A DNA stretch of 64,000 nt from Pseudomonadaceae bacterium (GCA_024743175.1 JANSXA010000003.1:248001-312000); one strand, 5' to 3'; positions 24,910 through 34,902 are shown, counted from the stretch's first letter. Notes: generated from the letters alone by a model not told the origin. Numbers and translations: made by a program.

Positions 24910-25650
24910 GTGCAGGAAACAACAGATAGCCCAGGTAAACGCGCCGACGCAGATACACGTGGCGCGGAAGCCCATCACCACTTTGGTCGGGATACAACAC
25001 AAATGGTTTGTGACGCTTATGCGCAGGGCATCGAGCGAGGTGTGTTGTTCATGCGCCATTCGGCACGTACGTTCGACCGGGACATCCATGATCTGCTGAA
25101 TCCGCTGACGGATCATGGTCGTGGGCTCAGCCTGAAATTTGGCAGTCGGCTGCCCAAAGATGTGCGTTTGCGTGGTTACGCCAGCCCGCCGGAACGCTGT
25201 ATGGAAACCGCGGAGCTGGCGCTGCACGCCCACGCCGAGGCGGGTGGTGAGCGATCTCGGGTGCGCGCGGTTGAAGCGCTGGGTGTATTTTATGCGCTGG
25301 ATCAGCAGAAGATGTGGAAAGGCTTGAGCCTGGCAGAAGGCCTGCCGAACTATGTTGAACAGTGGTTTGCAGATCAGGTGCCGGTAGATGCCATGATGCC
25401 CGCGCCACTGGCAGTCAAAATGATACTCAGGGCGCTGGTGGGTAAGTTAAGAGACGACGCGATTCAGGGGCGCCATCTGGACATCTGTGTCAGCCACGAT
25501 CTGTCTGTGTATACCCTACGTCATGGGGTAGGGCTGGAGTCTGTGCAGGGTCCGGAAGTTGAGTTTCTGGACGGCCTCTTACTGTTTGAAAAAGACGGCC
25601 ACCTGCGCATGCGTAGTCAGCATGGTGGCGAGGTGGCCATCGACCTTTAG
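24910..25650 (+). CDS. Histidine phosphatase superfamily protein
   Basis: A 246-residue protein with the features of the histidine phosphatase fold: an RHG-like FMRHSAR with the phospho-accepting His50, a second arginine in ASPPERCMETA, and a late histidine in CVSHDLSVY. RHS in place of the classic RHG is a variant. No signal peptide is seen, so it is cytosolic. The GTG start at 24910 follows AAAGGACACAAGG. The substrate is unknown. It is divergent from the SDR gene with a 100-base gap. Confidence 0.8.
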   Translation: MQETTDSPGKRADADTRGAEAHHHFGRDTTQMVCDAYAQGIERGVLFMRHSARTFDRDIHDLLNPLTDHGRGLSLKFGSRLPKDVRLRGYASPPERCMETAELALHAHAEAGGERSRVRAVEALGVFYALDQQKMWKGLSLAEGLPNYVEQWFADQVPVDAMMPAPLAVKMILRALVGKLRDDAIQGRHLDICVSHDLSVYTLRHGVGLESVQGPEVEFLDGLLLFEKDGHLRMRSQHGGEVAIDL

Positions 25651-25672
25651 GGCTCTTCTGCCGCGCTGGGCT

Positions 25673-26278
25673 TTAGTGCCAGCGGCGCTGGTTGCTCCAG
25701 CTGCGGCGGTCGCTCCAGCTGTAGCGGTCGCTGAACCAGGGCTGCTGATACTTACCCGGACGTTTAGCGACATGGGGTTTAGGTTCCAGCACCACACGAA
25801 TGTGATCAATGCGCGCATCTTTGACACCCAGAACCCAGCTTCCGTCGCCGCGACGTGGCGCAGCGATATGATTGCTACCACGCTGCAGCCTGTGCACATG
25901 GCTGACACGGTCACCCACAATCAACTTGGCCTCCGCAGAACGGCGAGCGTAGTTATTCACAACAACTTTCCTGAGTTTATAGTTGTTCAGGTTAACGTTG
26001 CTGCGACGGTTGATCAGGCGACGCAGATGCACACGCTCGTCGCCCCGAATGGCTACCGGAAAGTCCAGTCGTAGCACATCCCGGTGGGCAGGCTTGTTTT
26101 TTCTGCCGTGCCTGTCGCTCTTTTTATAATATCTGTCGTCGTAGTTTTTGTGAAAAGGCTGATAGCGCTCACTGTGAGTTTTGGCTTTTTTGCCCGTCCA
26201 GTTGTTCTCCCCAGCCATGGCTGGGGCGGTTGCTGCAAGGGCGCTGATGAGCAGTGTGGTTGTGAGTACAGTTTTCAT
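25673..26278 (-). CDS. Secreted basic protein with Trp/Arg-rich repeat tail
   Basis: A 201-residue exported protein. The signal peptide (MKTVLTTTLLISALAATAPAMA) is followed by a very basic, His/Lys/Tyr-rich stretch, then a central domain predicted to be beta-rich (VLRLDFPVAIRGDERVHL). The C-terminal tail is a degenerate repeat of S-(D/N)-x-R-(R/Y)-S-W between residues of about 180 and 201. No named family is recognised. The positive charge suggests binding to an anionic surface or polymer, which is speculation. It is convergent with the histidine phosphatase gene. Confidence 0.7.
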   Translation of the reverse strand: MKTVLTTTLLISALAATAPAMAGENNWTGKKAKTHSERYQPFHKNYDDRYYKKSDRHGRKNKPAHRDVLRLDFPVAIRGDERVHLRRLINRRSNVNLNNYKLRKVVVNNYARRSAEAKLIVGDRVSHVHRLQRGSNHIAAPRRGDGSWVLGVKDARIDHIRVVLEPKPHVAKRPGKYQQPWFSDRYSWSDRRSWSNQRRWH

Positions 26279-26470
26279 GTCTTCTCCTGGGTCATACCGT
26301 TAGGGTGAAGTCACGATAGCGCTGGCAGACTGAATGATGAGTGAACTGAAACTATACCGGGGCTGAACGGATGGGCGGTTCGAAGGTGAAAAGTGGATGT
26401 AAAGGCTGGGTCATCCTTGACCCCATAAAACGTCCCTTTGATTCAAGCTTAGGACAACAAACCGATTTGT
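26279..26470. other. Intergenic stretch without a gene
   Basis: This 192-base gap holds the upstream region of the secreted basic protein gene and the 3' flank of ycaQ. The only structure seen is a hairpin, GGGTCA-TCCT-TGACCC at 26407-26422. It lacks a T run on either strand, so it is not called a terminator. Confidence 0.5.
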
Positions 26471-27703
26471 CTAATCGGCAGGCTGACCAGGTTGTGCCAG
26501 GGCCTGACGAACGGGTTCTGCGAAAGACCCTGGTGACACCGCGCCCAGCTCAATGCGTTCACACGCCTGAAAATGCGCAAACCTGGTAAGCGCCTGTGCA
26601 AAAGCCAGACCGGTTTCTCCTGGGTCCAGAGTTGTATTGCAGAACTCCACCGCTTTGACCTCAAGGCGTCGGTTCTTACGGTGCGCTTTACAATCGACCT
26701 GTCCGACAAATTCATCGCGATACAACAGCGGTAAGCCAAAATAGCCAAACTTTCTCTTCGCCGCGGGTACGTAACATTCAATCTGGTAGTCAAAATCGAA
26801 AATAGATTTCAAACGCTCACGTTGTATCAGGGCATTGTCAAAGGGCGACAAAATTGTCATCGCGCGACTGAATCTGGGTGTTGGTAAATCCATCAGGCCG
26901 GCAGGGCAGAAAAACGTTTCGCCGCTGGCCAGTACCAGTTGATCAAGAAGACCTTTCTCAAGATTTGTTTCGATGTGGCGTTTGACTGCTTGTCGCAGCG
27001 CTGGGTTGCGGCGCTGGTAGGTCAATCCTTTAAGAGATACAAGAGCGTGGCAGCGCAGCTGCTGTGTAATGACGTGTTCTGCAAATTCATTGATGTCCGG
27101 CGCTGAAGTGTCGATGTGCTCAGGCAGCACTCGTTCCGGCAGATCGTAAGTTTTCTGGAAACCCTCGCGGGCCGTCACCATCAATTCACCCTGCATGTAC
27201 AGTTGTTCCAATGCCCGCTTTGCCGGTTTCCAGTCCCACCACCCCTGGCGGCTTGTTTCAGTATCTTCAAGGTCTCTGGAGCGCAGCGGGCCTTCGCTTG
27301 TGATCTGCTGTTTGAGCTGAGACATCAGCTTTCGATCAGGGTTCTTGAACCAGTGAATTTTTCCATTGGCAATCGCCTGCTTGTACGGCAGGGAAAAACG
27401 ATAATCCTCAATCGGTAGAAAGGCCGCCGCATGGTGCCAGTATTCGAATATGTCCCGGCGCTGCAGCAGCTTGTCGGTCATGGCCGTGCTGAAGTCAGGC
27501 ACGCGTGAGCGAAACACATGGTGGTGTGCCCGTTCGACCACGCTGATGGTATCAATCTGCACATAGCCCAGATGACGGATGGATTCCCGTGCGCCTTTAA
27601 GTCCTTTGCCGAAAGTCGCCTGCTGGTGCAGGCCTTGTGCAGCCAGGGCGTGGCGTCGGAGCCTGGAGCGATCCGCTCGGGCTTTGATGTTAATCGTAGT
27701 CAT
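26471..27703 (-). CDS. ycaQ: YcaQ/AlkX-type DNA glycosylase (HTH_42 family)
   Basis: A 410-residue member of the winged-helix glycosylase family that includes E. coli YcaQ (AlkX) and Streptomyces AlkZ. These enzymes unhook interstrand crosslinks and remove bulky N7-alkylguanines. The segment GYVQIDTISVVERAHHHV contains the QxD form of the catalytic motif found in the YcaQ branch, and SPFDNALIQRERL and FGYFGLPLLY are family-typical. The ATG at 27703 is preferred over a 24-residue longer in-frame start. It is divergent from the gamma-glutamyltransferase gene, with a 70-base gap. Confidence 0.88.
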   Translation of the reverse strand: MTTINIKARADRSRLRRHALAAQGLHQQATFGKGLKGARESIRHLGYVQIDTISVVERAHHHVFRSRVPDFSTAMTDKLLQRRDIFEYWHHAAAFLPIEDYRFSLPYKQAIANGKIHWFKNPDRKLMSQLKQQITSEGPLRSRDLEDTETSRQGWWDWKPAKRALEQLYMQGELMVTAREGFQKTYDLPERVLPEHIDTSAPDINEFAEHVITQQLRCHALVSLKGLTYQRRNPALRQAVKRHIETNLEKGLLDQLVLASGETFFCPAGLMDLPTPRFSRAMTILSPFDNALIQRERLKSIFDFDYQIECYVPAAKRKFGYFGLPLLYRDEFVGQVDCKAHRKNRRLEVKAVEFCNTTLDPGETGLAFAQALTRFAHFQACERIELGAVSPGSFAEPVRQALAQPGQPAD

Positions 27704-27773
27704 AGCCTTGCTGGTGTTGGCGGCATTCGTCACAATCCAAGTTGTTATCACTATACGTAGATCAAGGAAGTTC

Positions 27774-29486
27774 ATGAAGTCGCTGTGCTTTGTCCTTATT
27801 GCAGTTTTCCTGCTGACCAGCCCTCACGCATCTGCCGCAACCGGAGCGCCGGAGTTCAGTGAAAGAGGGATGGTGGCCAGTCGCTCCCAATGGGCTTCTC
27901 AGGTAGGCGCTGACATCATGGCGGCAGGCGGTAACGCGATCGATGCAGCTGTTGCTACCGGTTTTGCATTGGCCGTGACCTATCCATCCGCAGGTAACCT
28001 CGGCGGTGGTGGTTTTATGGTCATACACCTGGCGGATGGCACGGTTGTCACAAACGATCACCGTGAACGTGCGCCGTTGGCTGCAACCAAAGATATGTTT
28101 CTCGACGAGCAGGGTGAAGTGATAAAGGGGCTATCCACGGCATCACACCTGGCGGTGGGTGTGCCTGGCAGTGTGGATGGTTTGCTGGCGGTGCTTGCGA
28201 AGTACGGTTCGATGACCCGCGCAGAGGTCATCGAACCAGCCATAAAGCTGGCGCGTAAAGGTATCCGGCTCGATCAGGATTTAGCAAGCGGCTTTACCCG
28301 CCGGCAGAAAGATTTTGCCCGTTATCCGGCCAGCATGGCTATCTTCGGTAACGACGGTGAACCCTGGCGCGTTGGTGAGGTGTTTAAACAGCCTGATCTC
28401 GCTGACACTCTGGAGCGGATAAAAAAACACGGCCGGGAGGGCTTTTACGCCGGTAAAACCGCCGATCTGATCGTTGCTGAAATGCAGGCCAACGGCGGAT
28501 TGATCACCCATGAAGATCTGCAGAGCTATCGCTCTGTGTGGCGCGAACCTGTTCGCGGCACCTATAGAGGGCACGAAATTGTGTCCATGCCCCCGCCTTC
28601 ATCCGGTGGTGTACTGGTGGTGCAGATGTTGAACATGCTTGAAAGCCAGGACATTAAAGGCAACGGCTTTGGTAGTGCCGCGAGCATTCACGCCATGATA
28701 GAAGCAGAGCGCAGAGCCTACGCCGATCGTGCGGAGTATCTGGGTGATCCGGACTTTTATCCGGTACCGATAAAAACCCTGACCAGCAAAAGTTACGCCG
28801 CTCAGCGCTTTGCGGATTTTAATCCCGAAAAAGCCAGTCTCAGCAGTGATATCGGTGCTGGCGTCATTCTGGTTGAAAGCCCGGAAACGACTCATGCCTC
28901 GTTTATCGATGCTGCAGGCAACGCGGTGGCTTACACCACAACGTTGAATCTGTCTTATGGCGCTAAAATGGTTGCGGCAGGCACCGGGGTGTTGCTCAAC
29001 AACGAGATGGACGATTTCTCAGCCAAAGAAGACACGCCGAATTTTTATGGTTTGCTGGGTCGTCGTGCAAACGCCATTGAGCCGGGCAAACGCATGTTGA
29101 GCTCCATGACACCCACCATTGTGTTGAAAGACGGCAAACCTCTGCTGGTGACCGGTTCTCCCGGCGGTAGCACCATCATCACCACCACGCTGCAGGTCAT
29201 CCTTAACGTCATTGATCATGGTATGGACGTTTCCGATGCGGTCGGCAGCCCGCGCTTCCATCATCAATGGCAGCCGCCTCGTGTGGTGGTTGAACAGCGC
29301 GGTTTTTCACCCGATACAAAAAACCTGCTGGAAGCCATGGGGCACACTCAACTGGTGCCGATTCCGAGTTTTCTGGGTCGCGGAATTGGTGACGCAAACT
29401 CGGTGATGATGGACGAGAAAGGCCTCTATGGCGCCGCAGATCCGCGCAACGCAGGCGCCGCCATCGGGGTGCCACCAAGGCTCTGA
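27774..29486 (+). CDS. ggt: Gamma-glutamyltransferase
   Basis: A 570-residue exported enzyme that cleaves and transfers the gamma-glutamyl group of glutathione and related compounds in the periplasm. A signal peptide (MKSLCFVLIAVFLLTSPHASA) precedes GGNAIDAAVA and the glycine run NLGGGGFM. The autocleavage site TTH places the N-terminal nucleophile at Thr372, equivalent to Thr391 of E. coli GGT. The C-terminal GSPGGSTIITT motif is present. The ATG at 27774 is set by AAGGAAG four bases upstream. It is a single gene. Confidence 0.95.
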   Translation: MKSLCFVLIAVFLLTSPHASAATGAPEFSERGMVASRSQWASQVGADIMAAGGNAIDAAVATGFALAVTYPSAGNLGGGGFMVIHLADGTVVTNDHRERAPLAATKDMFLDEQGEVIKGLSTASHLAVGVPGSVDGLLAVLAKYGSMTRAEVIEPAIKLARKGIRLDQDLASGFTRRQKDFARYPASMAIFGNDGEPWRVGEVFKQPDLADTLERIKKHGREGFYAGKTADLIVAEMQANGGLITHEDLQSYRSVWREPVRGTYRGHEIVSMPPPSSGGVLVVQMLNMLESQDIKGNGFGSAASIHAMIEAERRAYADRAEYLGDPDFYPVPIKTLTSKSYAAQRFADFNPEKASLSSDIGAGVILVESPETTHASFIDAAGNAVAYTTTLNLSYGAKMVAAGTGVLLNNEMDDFSAKEDTPNFYGLLGRRANAIEPGKRMLSSMTPTIVLKDGKPLLVTGSPGGSTIITTTLQVILNVIDHGMDVSDAVGSPRFHHQWQPPRVVVEQRGFSPDTKNLLEAMGHTQLVPIPSFLGRGIGDANSVMMDEKGLYGAADPRNAGAAIGVPPRL

Positions 29487-29544
29487 TAAATGTAAACATT
29501 TGCGTTATGCTGGGGCTGTCCTGCGCTGAAACTGGGGAGAGTTT

Positions 29545-30204
29545 ATGCGTGAAAAGTTCTGGCTCGATCTCTGGCAAAAAAACGAAATTGCTTTCCATCA
29601 GCCAGCTCACAACGAGTTACTGCTGCAGTTCTGGTCTGAGTTGGCCCTGCCGCCAGGTGCTGAGGTATTTGTGCCGATGTGCGGTAAATCTCTGGATATG
29701 CGCTGGTTTGAAACCCAGGGATACCCGGTTGTTGGGGTAGAACTGGCGCGTCTCGCGGTTGCAGGTTTTTTCGCCGAAGGGGGCGAACAACCTGAAGTGG
29801 ACGCCGTGGATCGGTTTGAGCGCTCGATCGGTCGCGCCGCAACCATCTACCAGGGCGACTTTTTTGATCTCACGGCTCCCCTGCTGACTGATGTTCGAGG
29901 ACTGTTTGATCGCGGGGCTCTAGTGGCACTGCCACCGGATATGCGCTTTCGTTACGTTGATCATCTTTTACGAATTGTGCCCGACGATACGCGGATGCTG
30001 CTGATCACCTTTGAATACGATCAGGATCTGGTATCAGGACCGCCGCACGCCGTTGACCCTGATGAGGTTGAATCTCTTTATGGCGGTCGCTGCGAGGTAG
30101 AGTTGCTGGAAACTTTTGTCACCAGTTCACTGCCTAAACGTTTTGCTGACAGCAACGTGCCGCAGGCTGCTGAGAGCGTGTACCGCATTGTTAAACGGGA
30201 GTAG
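29545..30204 (+). CDS. tpm: Thiopurine S-methyltransferase
   Basis: A 219-residue SAM-dependent methyltransferase of the bacterial Tpm type, which methylates thiopurines and, in several bacteria, inorganic selenium and tellurium species. Family marks are FWLDLWQKNEIAFHQ at the N-terminus, VFVPMCGKSLDMRW for SAM binding, GDFFDL, and FDRGALVALPPDMR. GGGGAG lies upstream of the ATG. Nothing in the neighbourhood specifies a chalcogen role. It is convergent with the PPOX-fold gene, 11 bases apart. Confidence 0.93.
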   Translation: MREKFWLDLWQKNEIAFHQPAHNELLLQFWSELALPPGAEVFVPMCGKSLDMRWFETQGYPVVGVELARLAVAGFFAEGGEQPEVDAVDRFERSIGRAATIYQGDFFDLTAPLLTDVRGLFDRGALVALPPDMRFRYVDHLLRIVPDDTRMLLITFEYDQDLVSGPPHAVDPDEVESLYGGRCEVELLETFVTSSLPKRFADSNVPQAAESVYRIVKRE

Positions 30205-30215
30205 CACCTGACGGT

Positions 30216-30638
30216 TCAACTCATCTTGCCATAGTCCACTGCCAGCCAGCGCTGAGGTGTGATAGAGACCGTGATCTGACCCTCGATGCCGCTGTTGTCA
30301 GCATAAGCCTTACCCTGCTCTTCGCCCAGATAACGTATCGCCATTGCCTCCAGGGTCCCGGCATCCGCTGGCTCAATGGCGCTGACCTCCCCTTCAATAC
30401 TGACGTACTTATAGGGCAGACTTTCGTTCTGTGCTGCAAGGCTGACGCGAGCGCCCAGGGTCAGCAATTTGCCTTTCCGCGAGCTGCTGCCAGTAATGAC
30501 CTTAACGCTTCCACCGGGTTCATAGCTGTACCAGATCGGTACCGTTAAGGGGCCACGTTCGGGCTCATTGATTCCTATTACGCCAACATGCAGATCAGCA
30601 AGGAACTGCTGCTTTTCTTCGGTAGTCATTGAGGTCAT
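30216..30638 (-). CDS. Pyridoxamine 5'-phosphate oxidase-fold (flavin-binding split barrel) protein
   Basis: A 140-residue protein of the PNPOx-like split-barrel group. Typical elements are LADLHVGVIGINEPERGPLTVPIWY and RKGKLLTLGARVSLAAQNE, with a beta-rich remainder. Short members of this type bind FMN or F420 and reduce or sequester small molecules; the substrate is not evident. The ATG at 30638 follows AAGGAG with a six-base spacer. It is a single gene. Confidence 0.8.
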   Translation of the reverse strand: MTSMTTEEKQQFLADLHVGVIGINEPERGPLTVPIWYSYEPGGSVKVITGSSSRKGKLLTLGARVSLAAQNESLPYKYVSIEGEVSAIEPADAGTLEAMAIRYLGEEQGKAYADNSGIEGQITVSITPQRWLAVDYGKMS

Positions 30639-30721
30639 CGGGCACTCCTTCTGGCGGGTCACAGTGGTTATTCACAGCCCATAAGACACGGGCATTGGGA
30701 CTAAATAATTTATTTCAAGAT

Positions 30722-30749
30722 CTTGGAAGTATCTTAAACACCACCATAA
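30722..30749 (+). promoter_or_regulatory. Sigma32-like heat-shock promoter for the Hsp20 gene
   Basis: CTTGGAA (30722-30728), 13 bases, then CACCATAA (30742-30749) resembles the sigma32 consensus CTTGAAA-N13-15-CCCCATnT. It lies 38 bases before the Hsp20 start codon. Confidence 0.45.
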
Positions 30750-30787
30750 CTGAGGTGTCGGTAATTGTTGAGACAAAGGAGTAAATC

Positions 30788-31204
30788 ATGAACCTAGTAC
30801 GATGGACACCATTTGGCGAGTTTGATCATCTGGTTCGCTCTCTGGAGCAGCCGCGGTCACCCGTGCGCCGTGCAGACTGGCTTCCGCTGGTAGACATAAG
30901 GGAATCTGCTGAGAATTACCATATAGATGTAGAGGTGCCGGCGGTGGCGTCAGAGGATCTATCCGTCACGGTAGCTGAAGGTGTTCTACACGTCAGCGGT
31001 GAACGCCGTTCAAGAACGGACGATGAGGATAACCGCACCCATCGTACCGAAAGACGCTATGGTCGCTTTGAGCGTAGTTTCAATCTGCCCGAGGATGCTG
31101 ATCCAGAAGCGATTACGGCGGAAAGCCGGGATGGTGTGCTGTATCTGAGTGTTGCCAAGCGTGTGCCGGAAGTTGCGAAAAAGATAGATGTGAAGGTCAG
31201 CTGA
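30788..31204 (+). CDS. Small heat-shock protein (Hsp20/alpha-crystallin)
   Basis: A 138-residue ATP-independent holdase. The alpha-crystallin domain spans roughly residues 38-125, with YHIDVEVPAVASEDLSVTV at its start, the bacterial signature RRYGRFERSFNLPEDAD in the middle, and DGVLYLSVAKR near the end. It binds unfolding proteins in the cytoplasm. AAGGAG precedes the ATG. A sigma32-like promoter lies upstream and a strong terminator downstream, so it is a monocistronic heat-shock unit. Confidence 0.95.
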   Translation: MNLVRWTPFGEFDHLVRSLEQPRSPVRRADWLPLVDIRESAENYHIDVEVPAVASEDLSVTVAEGVLHVSGERRSRTDDEDNRTHRTERRYGRFERSFNLPEDADPEAITAESRDGVLYLSVAKRVPEVAKKIDVKVS

Positions 31205-31241
31205 CAACGCGCCAGACTGATTCGCTGACAACACAGCTGAT

Positions 31242-31274
31242 AACGCCGCCAGTGCTGGAAGCTGGCGGCGTTTT
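31242..31274 (+). terminator. Rho-independent terminator after the Hsp20 gene
   Basis: AACGCCGCCAG (31242-31252), a 9-base loop and CTGGCGGCGTT (31262-31272) form a perfect 11-bp stem that ends in TTTT, 38 bases after the Hsp20 stop codon. Confidence 0.85.
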
Positions 31275-31380
31275 GCTGTCTGTCAGGAAATCCAGCGCCA
31301 ATTACAGGCTGATGCTGGCGAGCGCATCTGTTTCGCAAAGCAGTAGAGGATTGAAGAAAATCACAGCTGCGGAAAAGCAG

Positions 31381-31409
31381 TTGGGCGCGGCGGCACTTTC
31401 AGGCAAAAT
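31381..31409 (+). promoter_or_regulatory. Candidate sigma70 promoter of acnA
   Basis: TTGGGC (31381-31386), exactly 17 bases, then CAAAAT (31404-31409), 36 bases upstream of the acnA ATG. Each hexamer matches the consensus at four of six positions. Confidence 0.35.
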
Positions 31410-31444
31410 ATGTTTCCCAATTTCCATCATCAATTGCGAAGTCT

Positions 31445-34111
31445 ATGAGCCTGAACACTTTTAATGCCAAGAAGACCCTGAGCGTCGGTAACAAACAGTA
31501 CGATTATTACAGCCTGCCGGAAGCGCAAGGGTTAGGTGACATCAGTCGCCTGCCGGTAACGCTGAAAATTCTGCTGGAAAACCTGCTGCGCTTTGAGGAC
31601 AACAACACTGTCAAACCAGCGGATATTAAAGCGCTGGCAGGATGGGCTGATAACGCACCTGCGGCTGATGAAATTGCTTTTCGACCGGCGCGGGTGTTGA
31701 TGCAGGATTTCACCGGCGTGCCGGGTGTTGCTGATCTCGCCGCCATGCGTTCCGCGGTGGTGGATGCAGGTTTAGACCCAAGCATTATCAATCCACTGTC
31801 ACCGGTTGACCTGGTCATCGACCACTCTGTGATGGTCGATAAATTTGGTACCGACGAAGCTTTTGATCAGAACGTGGAGCTGGAAATGCAGCGTAACGGC
31901 GAGCGTTATCGCTTTCTGCGCTGGGGACAAACAGCATTTGAGAACTTCAGCGTGGTGCCGCCCGGCACCGGCATCTGCCACCAGGTGAACCTGGAATATC
32001 TGGCCAAAGCGGTCTGGACCAAAGAAGAAGACGGCAGAACCGTCGCCTATCCGGATACACTGGTCGGCACAGACAGCCATACAACCATGATCAATGGTCT
32101 GGGTGTGCTCGGCTGGGGTGTGGGTGGAATTGAGGCGGAAGCCGCCATGCTGGGTCAACCGATCAGCATGCTCATTCCTGAAGTGGTAGGTTTCAAACTG
32201 ACTGGATCTGTTGGTGAGGGTATCACCGCAACAGACGTGGTTCTGGTTGTCGTAGAGATGCTGCGCGCCAAAGGTGTGGTTGGTAAATTTGTCGAATTTT
32301 ATGGTTCAGGTCTGGATAACCTGTCTCTGGCAGACCAGGCCACAATTGCCAACATGGCGCCAGAATACGGCGCCACCTGTGGTTTCTTCCCTATTGATGC
32401 AGAAACTCTGAAATACCTGCGCCTGACTAACCGTGACCCGGATACCGTTGCCCTGGTTGAAGCGTACTGTAAGGCTCAGGGCATTTTCCGCGATGAAAAC
32501 ACCGTCGATCCGGTTTATACAGATACCCTGGAGCTGGATCTGTCGAGCGTGGTACCCAGTCTTGCCGGACCTAAACGGCCCCAGGATCGAGTTGCTATGA
32601 CCGATCTGAAGAAGGCGTTCACCGAAGCGCTGGAATTGTATGGGCGTCAAAAGCCCGCCACTGCAGCGGTTCCAGGTGAGGACTTCGAGCTCACCGATGG
32701 TGATGTAGTGATTGCTGCCATCACTTCGTGTACCAACACTTCCAATCCCGCTGTCATGCTCGGTGCAGGCCTGGTTGCGCAGAAAGCGCTGGCCCGGGGT
32801 TTAAAAGTGAAGCCCTGGGTGAAAACCTCACTGGCCCCTGGCTCAAAAGTGGTCACCGAGTATCTGGAAGCCACCAATCTGCAGGATTCACTTGATGATC
32901 TCGGCTTTAATCTGGTGGGTTACGGGTGCACCACCTGTATTGGTAACTCAGGACCTTTGCCCGAACATATTTCCGCTGCGATAGAAGCAAACGACCTGGT
33001 GGTTGCATCTGTGCTGTCAGGCAATCGAAACTTTGAAGGTCGAGTGCATCAGGAAGTGCGCACCAACTGGCTGGCTTCACCGCCGCTGGTGGTGGCTTAC
33101 GCCCTGGCAGGCACCACTTCGATAGATCTCAGCAAAGACCCGATAGGTCAGGACCAGAATGGTAATGACGTGATGCTGGCTGACATATGGCCCAGTAATC
33201 AGGAGATCCGTGACGTTGTTGATCAGGTCTCCGTGGCGATGTTTGACCGTCAGTATGCAGATGTTTTCACCGGTCCGCCCGCGTGGCAGGCCATCGAAGT
33301 GGATTCCGGCGGCACCTATGGCTGGGAAGATTCCACCTACATCAAACAACCGCCATTTTTTGCAGTAGGCGGCGACCAGACCCAGTCGATTGGTGTGAAT
33401 GGTGCTCGCATTCTTGCAGTGCTGGGCGATTCAGTGACCACTGACCACATCTCTCCGGCTGGTGCTATTCAGCCCGATAGCCCTGCGGGCCATTACCTGC
33501 AGCAGGCAGGTGTGGATGTGAAAGAGTTCAACTCTTACGGCTCGCGACGAGGCAACCATGAAGTCATGATGCGCGGCACTTTTGCAAACATCCGTATTCG
33601 CAACGAAATGGTGCCCAGCCTTGAAGGCGGCTTCACCAAACATATTCCCTCTGGCGACGAAATCAGCATCTATGATGCTGCAGTACGCTATACGGGAGAA
33701 GGCACACCTCTGGTTGTGATTGGCGGTAAAGAGTACGGTACTGGTTCAAGCCGTGACTGGGCTGCAAAAGGTACCCGACTGTTAGGTGTGAAAGCAGTAC
33801 TGGTTGAAAGCTTCGAGCGTATCCATCGATCTAACCTGATTGGTATGGGTGTTCTGCCGCTGCAGTTTAAAGCGGGTGACAGTCGTAAATCTCTAAATCT
33901 GACGGGTGATGAAATCATCGATGTGCAGTTGCCTGAGGGTGCAACTGAAACGCCTCGTCAGGAAATTGAAGTGACGATTCATCGTGCAGATGGTACTGAG
34001 CAGACAGTGATGGTCGACAGCCGTCTTGATACGGATAACGAAATTGCCTATTTCAAGAGTGGTGGCATTCTGCAGTTCGTGTTGAATAATCTGGTTGCTG
34101 CGGCTGCGTGA
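31445..34111 (+). CDS. acnA: Aconitate hydratase A
   Basis: An 888-residue aconitase that interconverts citrate and isocitrate in the TCA cycle. The [4Fe-4S] ligands are Cys429 (SCTNTSNP) and Cys495 and Cys498 ([10 protein letters not shown]), matching Cys435, Cys501 and Cys504 of E. coli AcnA. The swivel domain motifs [10 protein letters not shown] and [19 protein letters not shown] are present. The length is normal for AcnA. The ATG at 31445 gives the typical N-terminus. The NUDIX gene starts within its stop codon. Confidence 0.97.
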   Translation: MSLNTFNAKKTLSVGNKQYDYYSLPEAQGLGDISRLPVTLKILLENLLRFEDNNTVKPADIKALAGWADNAPAADEIAFRPARVLMQDFTGVPGVADLAAMRSAVVDAGLDPSIINPLSPVDLVIDHSVMVDKFGTDEAFDQNVELEMQRNGERYRFLRWGQTAFENFSVVPPGTGICHQVNLEYLAKAVWTKEEDGRTVAYPDTLVGTDSHTTMINGLGVLGWGVGGIEAEAAMLGQPISMLIPEVVGFKLTGSVGEGITATDVVLVVVEMLRAKGVVGKFVEFYGSGLDNLSLADQATIANMAPEYGATCGFFPIDAETLKYLRLTNRDPDTVALVEAYCKAQGIFRDENTVDPVYTDTLELDLSSVVPSLAGPKRPQDRVAMTDLKKAFTEALELYGRQKPATAAVPGEDFELTDGDVVIAAITSCTNTSNPAVMLGAGLVAQKALARGLKVKPWVKTSLAPGSKVVTEYLEATNLQDSLDDLGFNLVGYGCTTCIGNSGPLPEHISAAIEANDLVVASVLSGNRNFEGRVHQEVRTNWLASPPLVVAYALAGTTSIDLSKDPIGQDQNGNDVMLADIWPSNQEIRDVVDQVSVAMFDRQYADVFTGPPAWQAIEVDSGGTYGWEDSTYIKQPPFFAVGGDQTQSIGVNGARILAVLGDSVTTDHISPAGAIQPDSPAGHYLQQAGVDVKEFNSYGSRRGNHEVMMRGTFANIRIRNEMVPSLEGGFTKHIPSGDEISIYDAAVRYTGEGTPLVVIGGKEYGTGSSRDWAAKGTRLLGVKAVLVESFERIHRSNLIGMGVLPLQFKAGDSRKSLNLTGDEIIDVQLPEGATETPRQEIEVTIHRADGTEQTVMVDSRLDTDNEIAYFKSGGILQFVLNNLVAAAA

Positions 34112-34668
34112 TCAACGGCTTTCGAGCTGAAGTTCGCAACGAAATCAATCTCATCAAACCGCTTGATGAGGTTGAGCAGGCAGCCAGGGCCGATGCGCTT
34201 GCCTGGATAGATTCCGGCGTTGAGATCTGCAGGCTGAAAAAGCCTGCGGTCCCGCCAAAACACCTTATCTCATACTTTGCTGTTGTAGACGGCGAATACC
34301 TGCTGCTTGTAGATCACATCAACGCAGAGCTGTGGCTGCCAACGGGTGGTCATGTGGAACCTGGGGAACATCCGAGAACAACCGTATTGCGTGAAGCGAA
34401 AGAGGAGTTGGGTCTCGATGGGGAGTTTCTGCTCGATCAGCCTGTTTTTCTCACGATTACCGAAACCGTGGGTAAAACAGCAGGTCACACAGACGTTTCC
34501 ATCTGGTATGTGTTACGTGGAAACCGGCATTCTGAACTGGTGTTTGATACCACTGAATTTCACAGTATCCGCTGGTTCCACAGAGATGACGTGCCGTTTG
34601 ATCGAACAGACAAACACATGGGGCGGTTTCTGCAGAAACTCTATGGTCCAGAGTTGCTATGTTCTTAA
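34108..34668 (+). CDS. NUDIX hydrolase
   Basis: A 186-residue hydrolase. The NUDIX box [20 protein letters not shown] continues into LGL and fits Gx5Ex7REUxEExGU, giving the metal-binding glutamates. Such enzymes cleave nucleoside diphosphates linked to other groups; the substrate is unknown. The GTG at 34108 overlaps the acnA TGA (GTGA), so it is translated after acnA. That placement suggests shared expression rather than shared function. Confidence 0.88.
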   Translation: MINGFRAEVRNEINLIKPLDEVEQAARADALAWIDSGVEICRLKKPAVPPKHLISYFAVVDGEYLLLVDHINAELWLPTGGHVEPGEHPRTTVLREAKEELGLDGEFLLDQPVFLTITETVGKTAGHTDVSIWYVLRGNRHSELVFDTTEFHSIRWFHRDDVPFDRTDKHMGRFLQKLYGPELLCS

Positions 34669-34902
34669 TCGAACATCTGTATAAACAATCCAGCCTTCCG
34701 CAGAGACAAATAATCTGATTTCAGATGTAGATTTGTTTGCATTCCTTGTATACGATGCGCGCCGCTTCGATGTGGACCATCGAGTGTGATAAAGCGCACA
34801 GGTGTGCGGCTTTGTTAAAAAAGTGTGACGTAGTAACAAGGGTTAACACCCGCGTTTCGTTTATCGTTCTGTAATAGAAGTCCCTGCCGAGAGAGACAGA
34901 TC
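34669..34902. other. Intergenic region with hairpin and CRP-like site
   Basis: About 234 bases after the NUDIX gene contain no long reading frame. They hold a perfect small hairpin, TCGATG-TGGAC-CATCGA at 34767-34783. Next comes TGTGA-TAAAGC-GCACA at 34785-34800, one base off the CRP consensus. The same bases form a bulged stem, AAAGCGCACA with TGTGCGGCTTT, that might act as a weak terminator. Confidence 0.4.

Noticed and set aside
26407-26422. Hairpin as a terminator for ycaQ
   Set aside because: Six-base stem without a T run on either strand and about 50 bases from the stop codon.
34791-34813. Rho-independent terminator after the NUDIX gene
   Set aside because: The stem is bulged, lacks a good T run and overlaps the CRP-like site; kept only as a note in the intergenic entry.
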